NCBI GenBank assembly: GCA_024331125.1
Contig: JANDJI010000004.1
Span: forward strand, 248,001-312,000
Direction: 5' to 3'
Length of the DNA stretch: 64,000 nucleotides
DNA from: Nitrospira sp.
GTDB lineage: Bacteria > Nitrospirota > Nitrospiria > Nitrospirales > Nitrospiraceae
The position numbers and the translations under genes are program-made. Below, in pieces: positions 43,474 to 53,005 of the stretch (within the stretch, counting starts at the first letter, position 1; every line of letters starts with the position of its first letter). The notes under the pieces are model-generated. The model did not search any database, was not told the origin of the DNA, and worked only from the letters and a program-made list of their open reading frames with translations.

Positions 43474-45152
43474 TGACGGCGACGAACGACTCCGACGAAA
43501 ACCGCCATCGTCCGGAAGGTCTCGGACTCAGGACGAAATTCGTGTTGTTCATCAGTTTGGTTATTATCGCGGTTTGTTCGGGCTTAAGCCTCTACTTCAT
43601 CCGGCAACAATCCGATTCGATGGCCCGCGCGTTGACCGGCACGGGGAGCCTTCTGGTGAAAAATCTGGCCCATAACAGCCGCTACGGCCTCGTCGCCAAA
43701 GACCTGGTGCTGCTCGAACAGCTGATGAAGGGAGTCATGGACGTGGATGAAAGCGTCTATGTCATCTTCACAGGGCCGGACGGCAAGCGATTGGCCGAGA
43801 AAAGCAAATCGAACGTGTATCCGGACCCCGCCATCGCCCAATCGCTGATCCGCTCTAACACGAACGATGTCACGATCACACCGTTTACGGCGGACCACGG
43901 CCGACGACGCGAACGCCTTTATGATTTTGCCGTCACAATCCGCCGGGGAAACGACATCGAATCCCCCTTCTTTTCTTTCGAGTCGGAAGAGTCTCACGAC
44001 GAGCCTTCGACGGCGCGACTCCAACCCCGCATTTACGGCATCGTTCAGGTCGGCCTGACGGGAGAGCGGATGAATCAGGCGCTGGATACCTTGATCGGCA
44101 ACGTCATAATCATCACGATCATGGTGATCCTGGGGGGTATCGCGGCCGCGATGTTGTTGACCCGCCGGATCACCACTCCCCTCAAAAGCCTCGTCTCGGT
44201 CGCCCGACGAATAGCCGGCGGCGATTTGACCGCCTCGGTGAAACCGACGACTCGCGACGAGGTCGGGCAACTCACGCTGGTCTTCAGTCAAATGACCGAG
44301 GCCTTGCGCGAACGGGACGCCCAAGTCAAACAGGCGTATCAGGAACTGGAGCAGCTCAATGAGACGCTCGAACAACGAGTCCGTCAGCGAACCAGCGAGC
44401 TCCAAGCCGCCAATGAAAAATTAAAAGAACTGGACCACCTCAAATCGACCTTCGTCTCGGTCGTGTCGCACGAGCTTCGCACGCCGATGACGTCGATCAA
44501 GGGCTACGTCGAAAACCTACTCGACGGGTTGGCCGGCGCACTCACGGAGAAACAAACTCGCTCCCTCGAACGGGTCAAGCACAATATCGATCGGCTGACG
44601 CGGATGATCAACGAGCTGCTGGATCTCTCGAAAATAGAAGCCGGACGGTTGGAATTGCACCTCGCGCCGATCGACCTCGTAGACCTCGTGGAGGACGTCG
44701 TGGAAAACTATCGGGCCACAGCCCGCCAGAAGTCCATCATGCTGCGCGCCGTCCTGCACGCCCCTTTGCCGATGGTTCGGGCGGATACCGACAAGCTCCA
44801 TCGCGTCCTGATCAATTTGGTTCACAACGCGATCAAGTTCACGCCCGAAGGAGGAGAAATCCTTGTGGAAGTCGGAACGCAAGGCGATGATTTCGTCGAA
44901 GTGACCGTGATCGACAGCGGCAACGGCATTCCCCCGGACGAGCTGGACAAAATTTTCGACAAGTTTTATTGGAGCAAATCGGCCCCCGTTGAAGCCCGCG
45001 GCGCCGGGCTGGGGTTGGCTATCGCCAAGAATCTGATCGAGCTTCACGGCGGCTTCATTCGGGTGGAGAGCGTCCTCGGAAAAGGCAGCCGTTTTTCCTT
45101 TACAATCCCTGTGGCAAGACTTTTTTCTCATGGGTTGGATTCCGAGTCGTAA
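43473..45152 (+). CDS. Membrane sensor histidine kinase
   Basis: Protein of 559 residues. Membrane helix at about 22-44, a periplasmic sensor region (45-205) with no recognised motif, a second helix (about 209-229), HAMP (230-282), coiled coil (283-320), HisKA with H333 ([16 protein letters not shown]), and an ATPase domain with N-box [21 protein letters not shown] and [10 protein letters not shown]. It starts at the A shared with the substrate-binding protein's TGA. The probable partner regulator is the receiver gene at 40023. Confidence 0.93.
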   Translation: MTATNDSDENRHRPEGLGLRTKFVLFISLVIIAVCSGLSLYFIRQQSDSMARALTGTGSLLVKNLAHNSRYGLVAKDLVLLEQLMKGVMDVDESVYVIFTGPDGKRLAEKSKSNVYPDPAIAQSLIRSNTNDVTITPFTADHGRRRERLYDFAVTIRRGNDIESPFFSFESEESHDEPSTARLQPRIYGIVQVGLTGERMNQALDTLIGNVIIITIMVILGGIAAAMLLTRRITTPLKSLVSVARRIAGGDLTASVKPTTRDEVGQLTLVFSQMTEALRERDAQVKQAYQELEQLNETLEQRVRQRTSELQAANEKLKELDHLKSTFVSVVSHELRTPMTSIKGYVENLLDGLAGALTEKQTRSLERVKHNIDRLTRMINELLDLSKIEAGRLELHLAPIDLVDLVEDVVENYRATARQKSIMLRAVLHAPLPMVRADTDKLHRVLINLVHNAIKFTPEGGEILVEVGTQGDDFVEVTVIDSGNGIPPDELDKIFDKFYWSKSAPVEARGAGLGLAIAKNLIELHGGFIRVESVLGKGSRFSFTIPVARLFSHGLDSES

Positions 45153-45289
45153 GCCGTCTCTCTGCTTCAAGACGGTTCAAAGTCCGCCGGCTCCTTCGCG
45201 CATGTGTCATAAGACCTGGTATGAACTGAGCGCCCGCTCTCCGTTGGTTTCCATTGTTTCCGATCTTTACCGCGCGTTGACGTAGTGCT

Positions 45290-48200
45290 ATGGTGTTCGC
45301 CCAAAGCTCTTCTTCCCAATCTTTTGATCGCATGTCCCACGCCACCGCCCATCCCTTGCGCGGCCTCTTGATCGCCCAGTTCTTCGGAGCGTTCAACGAC
45401 AACGCATGGAAACTGATGGTGGCGCTCCTGGCTATCAGACAGGCGACCGCCTCCCTTCAGCCGGGCCCCGACTACGAAACCGCCGTGCAGACCCAGACGG
45501 CGATCACGTTCGTCATGTTTACGCTCCCGCTCGTTCTGTTCTCGCTCGTCGGCGGCACGTTGGCCGATCGCCTGAGCAAGCGCACGGTCATCATCGCCCT
45601 GAAAGCTGTCGAAGTGCTCTTGATGGCAGCCGGCGCCTTCGTCCTGTGGCGGGACCCCTCCGGCTGGCTGTTGCCGTTGATCGTCCTCTGCGGCATGGGC
45701 GCGCAGAGCGCTCTCTTCAGTCCGTCGAAGTACGGCATTCTTCCGGAGCTGGTCCCCCACGAACGGCTCGCCGCCGCCAACGGCCTGTTGGAGATGTGGA
45801 CCTTTGCCGCCATCTTGACCGGAACGGCGGCCGGCGGCTTCTTGTTGCAAGCGGCGGGAAACGAGCCCTGGTCGGCGGCGACGGTTCTCATCGCTCTCTC
45901 GATCGTCGGGTTGGTCGCGTCTTTTCAGATTGCGCCGGTGGCGCCGGCTCGCTCCGAGGGCGGCGTCGCGGCAACGGTCCGCGCGGCCCTGGCCTCGATC
46001 CGCGCCGAGCGTCTATTACGACTGACCATCGCCGGCGAGATCTTCTTTTGGACCATCGCCAGTCTCTTCGCTCAGAACGTGCTCGTCTACGCCAAGGCCG
46101 TGCTGCTCCTATCGGACGACCGATCCGGCTTGCCGCTCACCATGTTATCGATCGGAATCGGCGTCGGCGCCGTCCTCGTCGGCCGGCTCTCGAAAAATCG
46201 AATCGAATACGGTCTGATCCCGATGGGGGCTGCGGGCGTCTTCCTCGTCCTCGCCTTGCTCGGTCTATCGACCCCGCAACTTGCCGGAACCTTCATCCTC
46301 ATGGGCTTCCTCGGCGTGGCCAGTTCCTTCATCTTCGTACCGTTGAACGCCATCCTTCAGTGGAAATCGCCGCCGGATCGGCGCGGCGCCGTCATCTCAT
46401 TCTCCAACACCTGCGTCTTCGCCGGCATCCTGCTGGGTTCGCTGACCGGCGGCGCGCTGGCCAACGCGGGCTTCTCCACGAGCGGAATTTTTCTCGCCAC
46501 CGCCGCCGTGACATTGGGCGGAACGGTGTGGGCCTTCCGGCTGTTGCCGGACCTCGTCATCCGACTCGTGTTGGTCATCTTGACCAACAGTCTGTACCGG
46601 GTTCGAATTGTTGGGCAGCACCATGTGCCGCAAACCGGCGGGGCGCTGTTGGTCCCCAATCACATGTCGTTCGTGGACGGATTTTTACTGATGGCCAGCA
46701 TCGACCGGCCGATTCGGTTCGTCGTGGACACGGCCTACGCCGCTCATCCGTTCTTCAAACGGCTCATGACCATCATGAACGTGATTCCCATTTCATCGTC
46801 CGGGGGTCTCCGGATGATTCTTCGGGCGCTGCGCGCCGCCGGCGAAGCCCTCGAGAACGGCGAGTTGGTCTGTATCTTTCCGGAAGGGCAGATCACCCGC
46901 ACCGGCACCTTGCTCCCGTTCAGACGGGGATTCGAGCGCATTGTCAAGGGCCGAACGGTTCCAATCATTCCCGTCCATCTGGACCGCATTTGGGGAAGCA
47001 TCTTCAGTTTCAGCGGCGGGCGGTTCGTGTGGAAACGGCCGGAACGCATTCCCTATCCGGTCACCCTGTCGTTCGGCGCGCCGCACCCCTCGACCACGCC
47101 GGCCCATGAGGTCCGTCGGCTGATTCGAGAACTGGGCGAAGCGGCCTGGCACCTTCGCAAAACGGATCAAGAACCGCTGCATCGGCCGGTCCTGCGCACC
47201 TGGCGCCGCCGCCCCTTGGGTCTCGCCATGGCGGATGCGGCGCGCCCGCGCGTCACCGGCTTCAAGGCCCTGGTCGGCATGATCTCGCTGGCGCGGGCCT
47301 TGAAACCTCACTGGAACGGGCAGCCTCGCGTGGGCCTTTTGTTGCCGCCCAGCGTGCCGGGCGCGTTGGTCAACATCGCGGCGTCGGTCGCGGGCAAGAC
47401 CAGCATCAATCTCAATTACACGGTGGGCCGGGCCGGGCTCGAATCGGCCGTCAAACAAGCCTCGCTCAAAACCGTGCTGACCAGCCGCCTGTTCGTGGAG
47501 AAGGCGAAACTTGAACTTCCGACCGGCGTGACCATTCTCTGGCTGGAAGATCTCGCCAAGGGAATCGGCGCGGCCCAGAAACTGACGGCGTTGTGTCTGG
47601 CCCTCGCGGCTCCGCTGCGGTTTGTCGAAGCGGCCTGCGGTCGAGAACGCAAGATCTCGATGGACGATCTCGCCACGATCATCTTCAGCAGCGGCAGCAC
47701 GGGCGAGCCCAAAGGCGTGATGTTGTCCCATTTCAGCATCACGTCCAACGTCGAGGGCGCCGCGCAAGTCATCCACATCGACAAACATGACCGAGCGTTG
47801 GGCATTCTCCCCTTCTTCCATTCGTTCGGCTACCTGCTGCTCTGGCTCTTGACGAGGAACGGCGCCGGTATCGTGTTTCACCCCTCCCCGCTGGACGTGA
47901 CGGCCATCGGCGAACTGTGCGCTCGGTATCGGGTCACGTTGCTGATCGCGACGCCGACCTTCCTGCAACTGTACCTTCGCCGCTGCACACCCGAACAGTT
48001 CGGCGGTCTGCGGGTCGTTTTGACCGGAGCGGAAAAGCTGCCGCTTCGCCTGGTCGATGCTTTTCAAGCCAAATTCGGGATCACCCCGGTCGAAGGGTAC
48101 GGCGTCACGGAATGTTCGCCGGTGATTTCAGCGAATTGCCCGGACTACCGCGCCGCGGGTTTTTATCAAGTGGCGTCGCGGCGAGGCACCGTCGGCCAGC

Positions 48201-48757
48201 CCCTTCCCGGCGTCTCCGTTCGAATCGTCGATCCGGACACGTGGGAACTCCTCTCGCCGGGCCAACCTGGCCTGTTGCTCGTCAAGGGCCCGAACGTCAT
48301 GCAGGGGTACCTCGGCCGCGAGGACCTGACCGCTCAGGTCATACGCGACGGCTGGTATATCACGGGCGACATCGCTTCGCTCGATGACGACGGCTTCTTG
48401 ACGATCACCGACCGGCTGTCTCGCTTTTCGAAGATCGGCGGTGAGATGGTCCCGCACGGGCGCGTCGAAGAGGCCCTGCACCAGGCCATCGGCGCCGAGG
48501 TGCAGGTCTTTGCCGTGACCGGCATCCCGGACGAGAAAAAGGGAGAGAAATTGGCGGTCCTTCACACCCTCGACGAGCATCTCATCCCGGGCGTACTGGA
48601 GAAACTGTCGGCCGGCGGATTTCCCAACCTGTTCATTCCCGGCAAGCACGACTTCATCAAGGTCGATGCCTTGCCGGTTCTCGGAACGGGAAAACTTGAC
48701 CTGCGCGGCGTAAAACGGATCGCCATGGAACGGCTCGGCTCGAAGCACTCGGCCTAA
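45290..48757 (+). CDS. Fused MFS (LplT), acyltransferase (PlsC) and acyl-ACP synthetase (Aas)
   Basis: Protein of 1155 residues in three parts. (1) MFS transporter, residues about 20-430, LplT-like, with QFFGAFNDNAWKLMV. (2) PlsC acyltransferase, about 440-640, with the HX4D motif NHMSFVDG and FPEGQITRTG. (3) AMP-binding synthetase, about 650-1150, with IIFSSGSTGEPKGV, YGVTECSP, GWYITGD and KGEKLAVL. The set takes up lysophospholipid and reacylates it, as E. coli LplT plus Aas do in two proteins. ATG 45290 is given; 45332 is possible. It lies 137 bases after the kinase and may be separate. Confidence 0.93.
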   Translation: MVFAQSSSSQSFDRMSHATAHPLRGLLIAQFFGAFNDNAWKLMVALLAIRQATASLQPGPDYETAVQTQTAITFVMFTLPLVLFSLVGGTLADRLSKRTVIIALKAVEVLLMAAGAFVLWRDPSGWLLPLIVLCGMGAQSALFSPSKYGILPELVPHERLAAANGLLEMWTFAAILTGTAAGGFLLQAAGNEPWSAATVLIALSIVGLVASFQIAPVAPARSEGGVAATVRAALASIRAERLLRLTIAGEIFFWTIASLFAQNVLVYAKAVLLLSDDRSGLPLTMLSIGIGVGAVLVGRLSKNRIEYGLIPMGAAGVFLVLALLGLSTPQLAGTFILMGFLGVASSFIFVPLNAILQWKSPPDRRGAVISFSNTCVFAGILLGSLTGGALANAGFSTSGIFLATAAVTLGGTVWAFRLLPDLVIRLVLVILTNSLYRVRIVGQHHVPQTGGALLVPNHMSFVDGFLLMASIDRPIRFVVDTAYAAHPFFKRLMTIMNVIPISSSGGLRMILRALRAAGEALENGELVCIFPEGQITRTGTLLPFRRGFERIVKGRTVPIIPVHLDRIWGSIFSFSGGRFVWKRPERIPYPVTLSFGAPHPSTTPAHEVRRLIRELGEAAWHLRKTDQEPLHRPVLRTWRRRPLGLAMADAARPRVTGFKALVGMISLARALKPHWNGQPRVGLLLPPSVPGALVNIAASVAGKTSINLNYTVGRAGLESAVKQASLKTVLTSRLFVEKAKLELPTGVTILWLEDLAKGIGAAQKLTALCLALAAPLRFVEAACGRERKISMDDLATIIFSSGSTGEPKGVMLSHFSITSNVEGAAQVIHIDKHDRALGILPFFHSFGYLLLWLLTRNGAGIVFHPSPLDVTAIGELCARYRVTLLIATPTFLQLYLRRCTPEQFGGLRVVLTGAEKLPLRLVDAFQAKFGITPVEGYGVTECSPVISANCPDYRAAGFYQVASRRGTVGQPLPGVSVRIVDPDTWELLSPGQPGLLLVKGPNVMQGYLGREDLTAQVIRDGWYITGDIASLDDDGFLTITDRLSRFSKIGGEMVPHGRVEEALHQAIGAEVQVFAVTGIPDEKKGEKLAVLHTLDEHLIPGVLEKLSAGGFPNLFIPGKHDFIKVDALPVLGTGKLDLRGVKRIAMERLGSKHSA

Positions 48758-48965
48758 ACCGCTCGATCACGTGACAGGATCTCCGTGCCTGAGCCGCCGA
48801 GCTGCTGGGGCCGGTGCCATTGTTGACGACGTGTTTGTCGGCGAATCACTCAAGTAGCGGGGAGACAAGAGCCGTTTCATGATTGTGCTGGAACAGGCCA
48901 TGCTGACTCCGGAGGCGAAAAGCTCTCAACCGACGGGGGACGAGACCGGTCGAGTAGGAGCGCCG

Positions 48966-49958
48966 ATGTCCGACACGACCAAACGTCTGATCGATTGCCA
49001 TGTGCATTTGGCGGCCCTGCCGGACGGGAGCAACGGCTGCTATATTTCGCCGAGGATGCTCAAGAGTCCGCTGTTTCGCTTTCTTCTCTGGAAACACAAC
49101 CTATCTCCCCACCACCCTCAGCAAGCCAATCGGAAATACCTCGATGATCTGCTCAATGAGCTGCGAGCCTCGCGGCTCGTGCAGAAAGCCGTCTTGCTGG
49201 GAATGGACGGGATCTACGATGAAGCAGGACGCCCGGACCGGTCCCGGACGGAATTTCTCGTCGCCAACGACTACGTCTTCCACACCGTGCGGGCTTACCC
49301 CGACTGGTTCCTGGCCGGCCCATCGATCAACCCGCAACGGAGAGACGCCATCGAAGAGGTCCATCGCTGTGCCGAGACGGGAGCGGTCCTGGTCAAGGTC
49401 CTGCCCAACAGCCAGGGCTTCGATCCCGCCGATCGCCGATACCGGCCGTTCTACCGTGCGCTCGTGGAGTGCCACCTTCCGTTGCTCAGCCACGTCGGGT
49501 ACGAACTCAGTTTAAACAGGATCGATCAATCGCTCGGTGATCCGGACCGGCTCCGCACGGCGTTGGACGAAGGCGTCACCGTCATCGCGGCTCACGCCTG
49601 TAGCTACGGCTTAATGGTGTATGAGCGGTTTTTCCCGACGCTCCGCACGCTCTGCGCCACGTACCCCAACTTCTATGCAGACATTTCCTCCCTGACACAA
49701 CCCCATCGCCTCAAGATGCTCCTCCTTCTGCGCCGGCATCCCGAACTGCATGATCGCCTGCTCTTCGGCACCGACTATCCGCTTTCCGTGTTTTCTATGG
49801 CCGCATGGGGGCGGGTGGACCTTCGCACGTTGGCGCATCTGATCCGCACAAAGAATCGGTTTGATCGGCAGGCGCTTGTCTGTCGGGAACTGGGCCTCGG
49901 CTTTCGTTCGATCGAGAAAATACTCTGCCAATCAGCTCGCAAGGTTTCCAGCGAATGA
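48966..49958 (+). CDS. Amidohydrolase-family TIM-barrel metal hydrolase
   Basis: Protein of 330 residues from ATG 48966, which has GGAG 5 bases upstream; an ATG at 48879 adds 29 residues without family resemblance. Metal ligands fit the amidohydrolase 2 (PF04909-like) group: HVH at DCHVHL, His in PLLSHVGYE, His in VIAAHACS, and Asp in LFGTDYPL. Lys in VLVKVLPN may be the bridging residue. The substrate is not known; members include decarboxylases and hydrolases. It stands alone between convergent or unrelated genes. Confidence 0.82.
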   Translation: MSDTTKRLIDCHVHLAALPDGSNGCYISPRMLKSPLFRFLLWKHNLSPHHPQQANRKYLDDLLNELRASRLVQKAVLLGMDGIYDEAGRPDRSRTEFLVANDYVFHTVRAYPDWFLAGPSINPQRRDAIEEVHRCAETGAVLVKVLPNSQGFDPADRRYRPFYRALVECHLPLLSHVGYELSLNRIDQSLGDPDRLRTALDEGVTVIAAHACSYGLMVYERFFPTLRTLCATYPNFYADISSLTQPHRLKMLLLLRRHPELHDRLLFGTDYPLSVFSMAAWGRVDLRTLAHLIRTKNRFDRQALVCRELGLGFRSIEKILCQSARKVSSE

Positions 49959-50042
49959 CAGTAGGCCGCTTCGCTCGTAAAACCAGTGTCGCGAGGGGTC
50001 ACTGCCGCGGAAGAGGAGAAACGGGTCTCGATGCTCCCTGAT

Positions 50043-50070
50043 GACAATTGACAATTGACAATTGGAATAT
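50043..50070. repeat. Heptanucleotide tandem repeat
   Basis: Three perfect copies of GACAATT (50043-50063), followed by a degenerate fourth, in the gap between the amidohydrolase and the kinase gene. Related degenerate arrays occur at 58525, 63003 and 63553. Confidence 0.8.
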
Positions 50071-50143
50071 GGCGAGTTCGCCTTCGGGAGAAGGCCGCTT
50101 GCACGCGGGCGAACGCGTGCGCTTCTTGACAGCAGGATCGTGT

Positions 50144-52681
50144 TCAATCGACCATCTGCCGCACCACCGCGAGCAGTTGCTCGCGCGTAAACGGCTTCGC
50201 TAGTGTGCCCGCAGCCCCCGCTTGCCGGGCCCGATTGAGAAGAAATTCCGGCGTTGCACCGATCCCACCACCGGACACAGCAAGAATTTTCAACGCAGGC
50301 CGGACACGCCGCACCTCCTGAATGACCTCGATGCCGTCCATGCCCGGCAGTAGTATATCGGTGATCAGCAAATCGATGGATTGTTGTCGCAATAACTCAA
50401 GCCCCTCGACTCCGCTTATCGCTGTCAACACTTCATACCGTTCACTCCTGAGGATCTCCTGGACCAGAGAATTGACTTGCCCGTCATCGTCAAGAACCAG
50501 GACGCGCTTTGGCATACGAGATACCCTGTTCTGGGATAAGTGTCCGACTGGCTGGTCCAGCACCCGTCTGACGGCTGCCAACAACGCTCCATTCGTAAAA
50601 GGCTTCGACAATACTTCGCCAGTGGCCGACAACTCGCCGCCCATGACCGTTCCCGTCGCCGTTCCGCCGGTGATAAAGAGAACCTTCAGATTGGGCATCC
50701 GAGATCTTAAACTCCGTACCATCAGCACCCCATCCGTGTTTGGCATCATGACATCGGCTATGAGCAGATGAATAACCCCATTATAACTCAGCGCAACATG
50801 GATGCCTTCACTGCCATCGCTGGCCGTAAGCACGTGGTATCCCTCGTTTTCCAACATCGTTTTTACGATTTCCTGCACCGCAGGATCGTCCTCAACAAGG
50901 AGCACTGTCTCCCCGCCACCCTGAACCGGCACATGGAAGACGGACGGAGGTATCTGCTCCTCCTGTTCCGCCAAGGGAAGCAACAGCGTGAAGGTGGTGC
51001 CAACTCCGACCTTGCTCGCCACTTGAATGGTCCCATCATTTTCCGTGACGATGCGGTAGACTGTCGCCAGTCCAAGACCAGTTCCTCTCCCCGTCGATTT
51101 CGTGGTGAAAAATGGCTCGAAAATGTGGTCCAGCGTGGTCTGATCCATTCCGACTCCCGAGTCGCTGACCCTAATGACAACGGACTGTCCGATGCGTTTC
51201 CGCGTTCGCTTCTCTTCCTCTCCCGCTTGATCATGAATCGCAGTGCAAATTTCCAGCCTCCCACCGGTCGGCATGGCATCTCGCGCGTTCACGACCAAGT
51301 TGAGCAAAGCCTGCTCGATCCCGCCTCCATCAACCTTCGCAGGAAGTCGTTTCTCCGTCAGATCAAAGCACAATACAATATTCTCCGTGAGCAATTGACG
51401 GAAGAACGGTTCGATTCCTCGAACAAGATCGTTGATATCGACCACTTGCCGTTCAACCGGTTGTTTGCGCGCGAACGCGAGCAACTGCCCGGTTAAGACC
51501 ATCGCGCGATCCACCGCCTTTTTGATCTCTTGAATTTTTGTGCGAGCCGGTGTCGGTAAATCGGCGTGAAGAAGAACCAACTCGCCGTATCCTTGCATGA
51601 TCGTCAGCAGATTGTTGAAATCATGGGCTACTCCGGCCGCCAAGTAGCCAAGCAGCTCCATTCTTTGCCCCTGTCGTCTCTGGATTTCGAGTGCTCGGCG
51701 CTCCGTGCAATCCACAAAACTCACGACTGCACCCGCCACCCGCTCCCACTCATCCCGAAATGTCGCCACGGTGCACATAACGGGAAATGACGTGCCGTCC
51801 TTTCTCCACAGGATTTCGTTTTCCAGGTGGCACTCTCGTTGACTGTGCAAGGCCTGCATAATCGGGCACTCCGCTTCGGGAAACGATGTCCCGTCTTCCC
51901 GCGTATGATGAATCAGCGCATGCACATTCCTGCCGATAAGCTCGTCCTGAGCATACCCGAGGGCCTCAACACATGCTCTATTGGCGAACATGCACGCGCC
52001 GGTCAAATCAATTCCCAAAATGCCCTCTTGAACGGAATCAAGCACCGCCCGATCCCTTCGTTGCGCAACCTTGATTTCTTCGATCAAGCTCGCGGTTTCA
52101 ATCGCCATCCCCGCTTGAAACGCCAGCGCCATGATCAACTGTTCATCCACGTCGGTAAATTCGGCTGCGCGAGAGACTGACACATCCGTCATGGATTCAT
52201 CGAGTCCCGGACGTACCTTGTCGGTCAAGTAGAGTCGCCCGAATACTTTCCCGTGTGCGCGAATGGCTGTGCCAAGAAACGATCGCATCACAGGGTGGTG
52301 AGGCGGAAAACCGACCGACGCCTTATGCTGGCTCACATCTTTGAGCCGCAACGTGCGCTCATCTTTGATGAGCGCACCCAGCAATCCTCGACCGGTCGGC
52401 CACGCCCCGATTGCCCGCTTCGTCTCTTCGTCGATTCCTTCGGTCAAGAATTGCACCAGCCGCTCTCCGGTCTCATCAAACACGCCCAACGCGGCATAGC
52501 GGGCACCGGTCAGCACTTTTGCTGTCCGAAGAATTCCCTGCAAAAGAGCCGGAAGAGATGCCTTGCCCTCCTGAATGTTCTGGCCACTTTCATTCAGCAT
52601 GGCCAGTTGCTTGAGATACTGCCGCACCTCTCCGGCCTGTGTGGCAAAAAGACGTGCAATGTCAGCCGTGGCGTGCTGCAT
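50144..52681 (-). CDS. Hybrid sensor histidine kinase with GAF, PAS and two receivers
   Basis: Protein of 845 residues, apparently soluble. An N-terminal helix, a GAF domain (about 40-205) with the pattern GFPPHHPVMRSFLG and VFGRLYLTDK like DosS/DosT GAF-A, a PAS domain (about 208-335), a HisKA with H353 (GVAHDFNN), an ATPase domain (GIEQALLNLVVNARDAM, GTGLGLATVY), and two receiver domains (LLVEDD... about 600-725; LVLDDD... about 730-845, each with Asp and Lys). ATG 52681 has GGGAGG upstream. No membrane helix is visible. A cytoplasmic gas or redox sensor is a reasonable guess. Confidence 0.9.
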   Translation of the reverse strand: MQHATADIARLFATQAGEVRQYLKQLAMLNESGQNIQEGKASLPALLQGILRTAKVLTGARYAALGVFDETGERLVQFLTEGIDEETKRAIGAWPTGRGLLGALIKDERTLRLKDVSQHKASVGFPPHHPVMRSFLGTAIRAHGKVFGRLYLTDKVRPGLDESMTDVSVSRAAEFTDVDEQLIMALAFQAGMAIETASLIEEIKVAQRRDRAVLDSVQEGILGIDLTGACMFANRACVEALGYAQDELIGRNVHALIHHTREDGTSFPEAECPIMQALHSQRECHLENEILWRKDGTSFPVMCTVATFRDEWERVAGAVVSFVDCTERRALEIQRRQGQRMELLGYLAAGVAHDFNNLLTIMQGYGELVLLHADLPTPARTKIQEIKKAVDRAMVLTGQLLAFARKQPVERQVVDINDLVRGIEPFFRQLLTENIVLCFDLTEKRLPAKVDGGGIEQALLNLVVNARDAMPTGGRLEICTAIHDQAGEEEKRTRKRIGQSVVIRVSDSGVGMDQTTLDHIFEPFFTTKSTGRGTGLGLATVYRIVTENDGTIQVASKVGVGTTFTLLLPLAEQEEQIPPSVFHVPVQGGGETVLLVEDDPAVQEIVKTMLENEGYHVLTASDGSEGIHVALSYNGVIHLLIADVMMPNTDGVLMVRSLRSRMPNLKVLFITGGTATGTVMGGELSATGEVLSKPFTNGALLAAVRRVLDQPVGHLSQNRVSRMPKRVLVLDDDGQVNSLVQEILRSERYEVLTAISGVEGLELLRQQSIDLLITDILLPGMDGIEVIQEVRRVRPALKILAVSGGGIGATPEFLLNRARQAGAAGTLAKPFTREQLLAVVRQMVD

Positions 52682-53005
52682 GACGAGCAAAACCTCCCTA
52701 TCAGTTGTAGTAACTAAGCATCAGAACCGCTTTGCCTGACTCCTCAGCATTCCAGAGACATTACCGGGATATCGCCAAAACGCGGGGGAGTATACACATT
52801 GTGTTATGTGGGTCGATAGAGTGGCATCCCTGTGTAATTTGCGTACTTTTACCCGCCCCAAAGATTTGACGCACAAGAAAACGGCTCTGAGCAGCATGGA
52901 GATTCACTTATGTTAAGCAGTTCCTCCTAAACGCCGAGAGGGCCGTTCCCTTAACGGGAACGGCCCTCTCGAAGAATCCACACGGGAAACGTTGGGCGGC
53001 GCGGC
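52682..53005. other. Intergenic stretch with a 16-bp hairpin
   Basis: About 325 bases. The main feature is the hairpin at 52935-52971. The rest (52700-52930) should hold the promoter of the hybrid kinase but shows no clear -35/-10 pair and no gene. Confidence 0.5.
52935..52971 (-). terminator. 16-bp inverted repeat after the HhH lipoprotein gene
   Basis: Perfect 16-bp stem (CGAGAGGGCCGTTCCC) with a TTAAC loop, 35 bases after the stop of the minus-strand gene at 53006. No clear T run follows on either strand, so it may be a rho-independent terminator of weak type or a transcript-stabilising hairpin. Confidence 0.6.

Noticed and set aside
45406-47109. A 567-codon frame within the LplT-PlsC-Aas gene, shifted
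   Set aside because: Overlaps a clearly recognisable protein over its whole length and has no domain.
50043-50070. Heptamer repeats considered as a CRISPR array
   Set aside because: Units are 7 bases without spacers; no cas gene is nearby.
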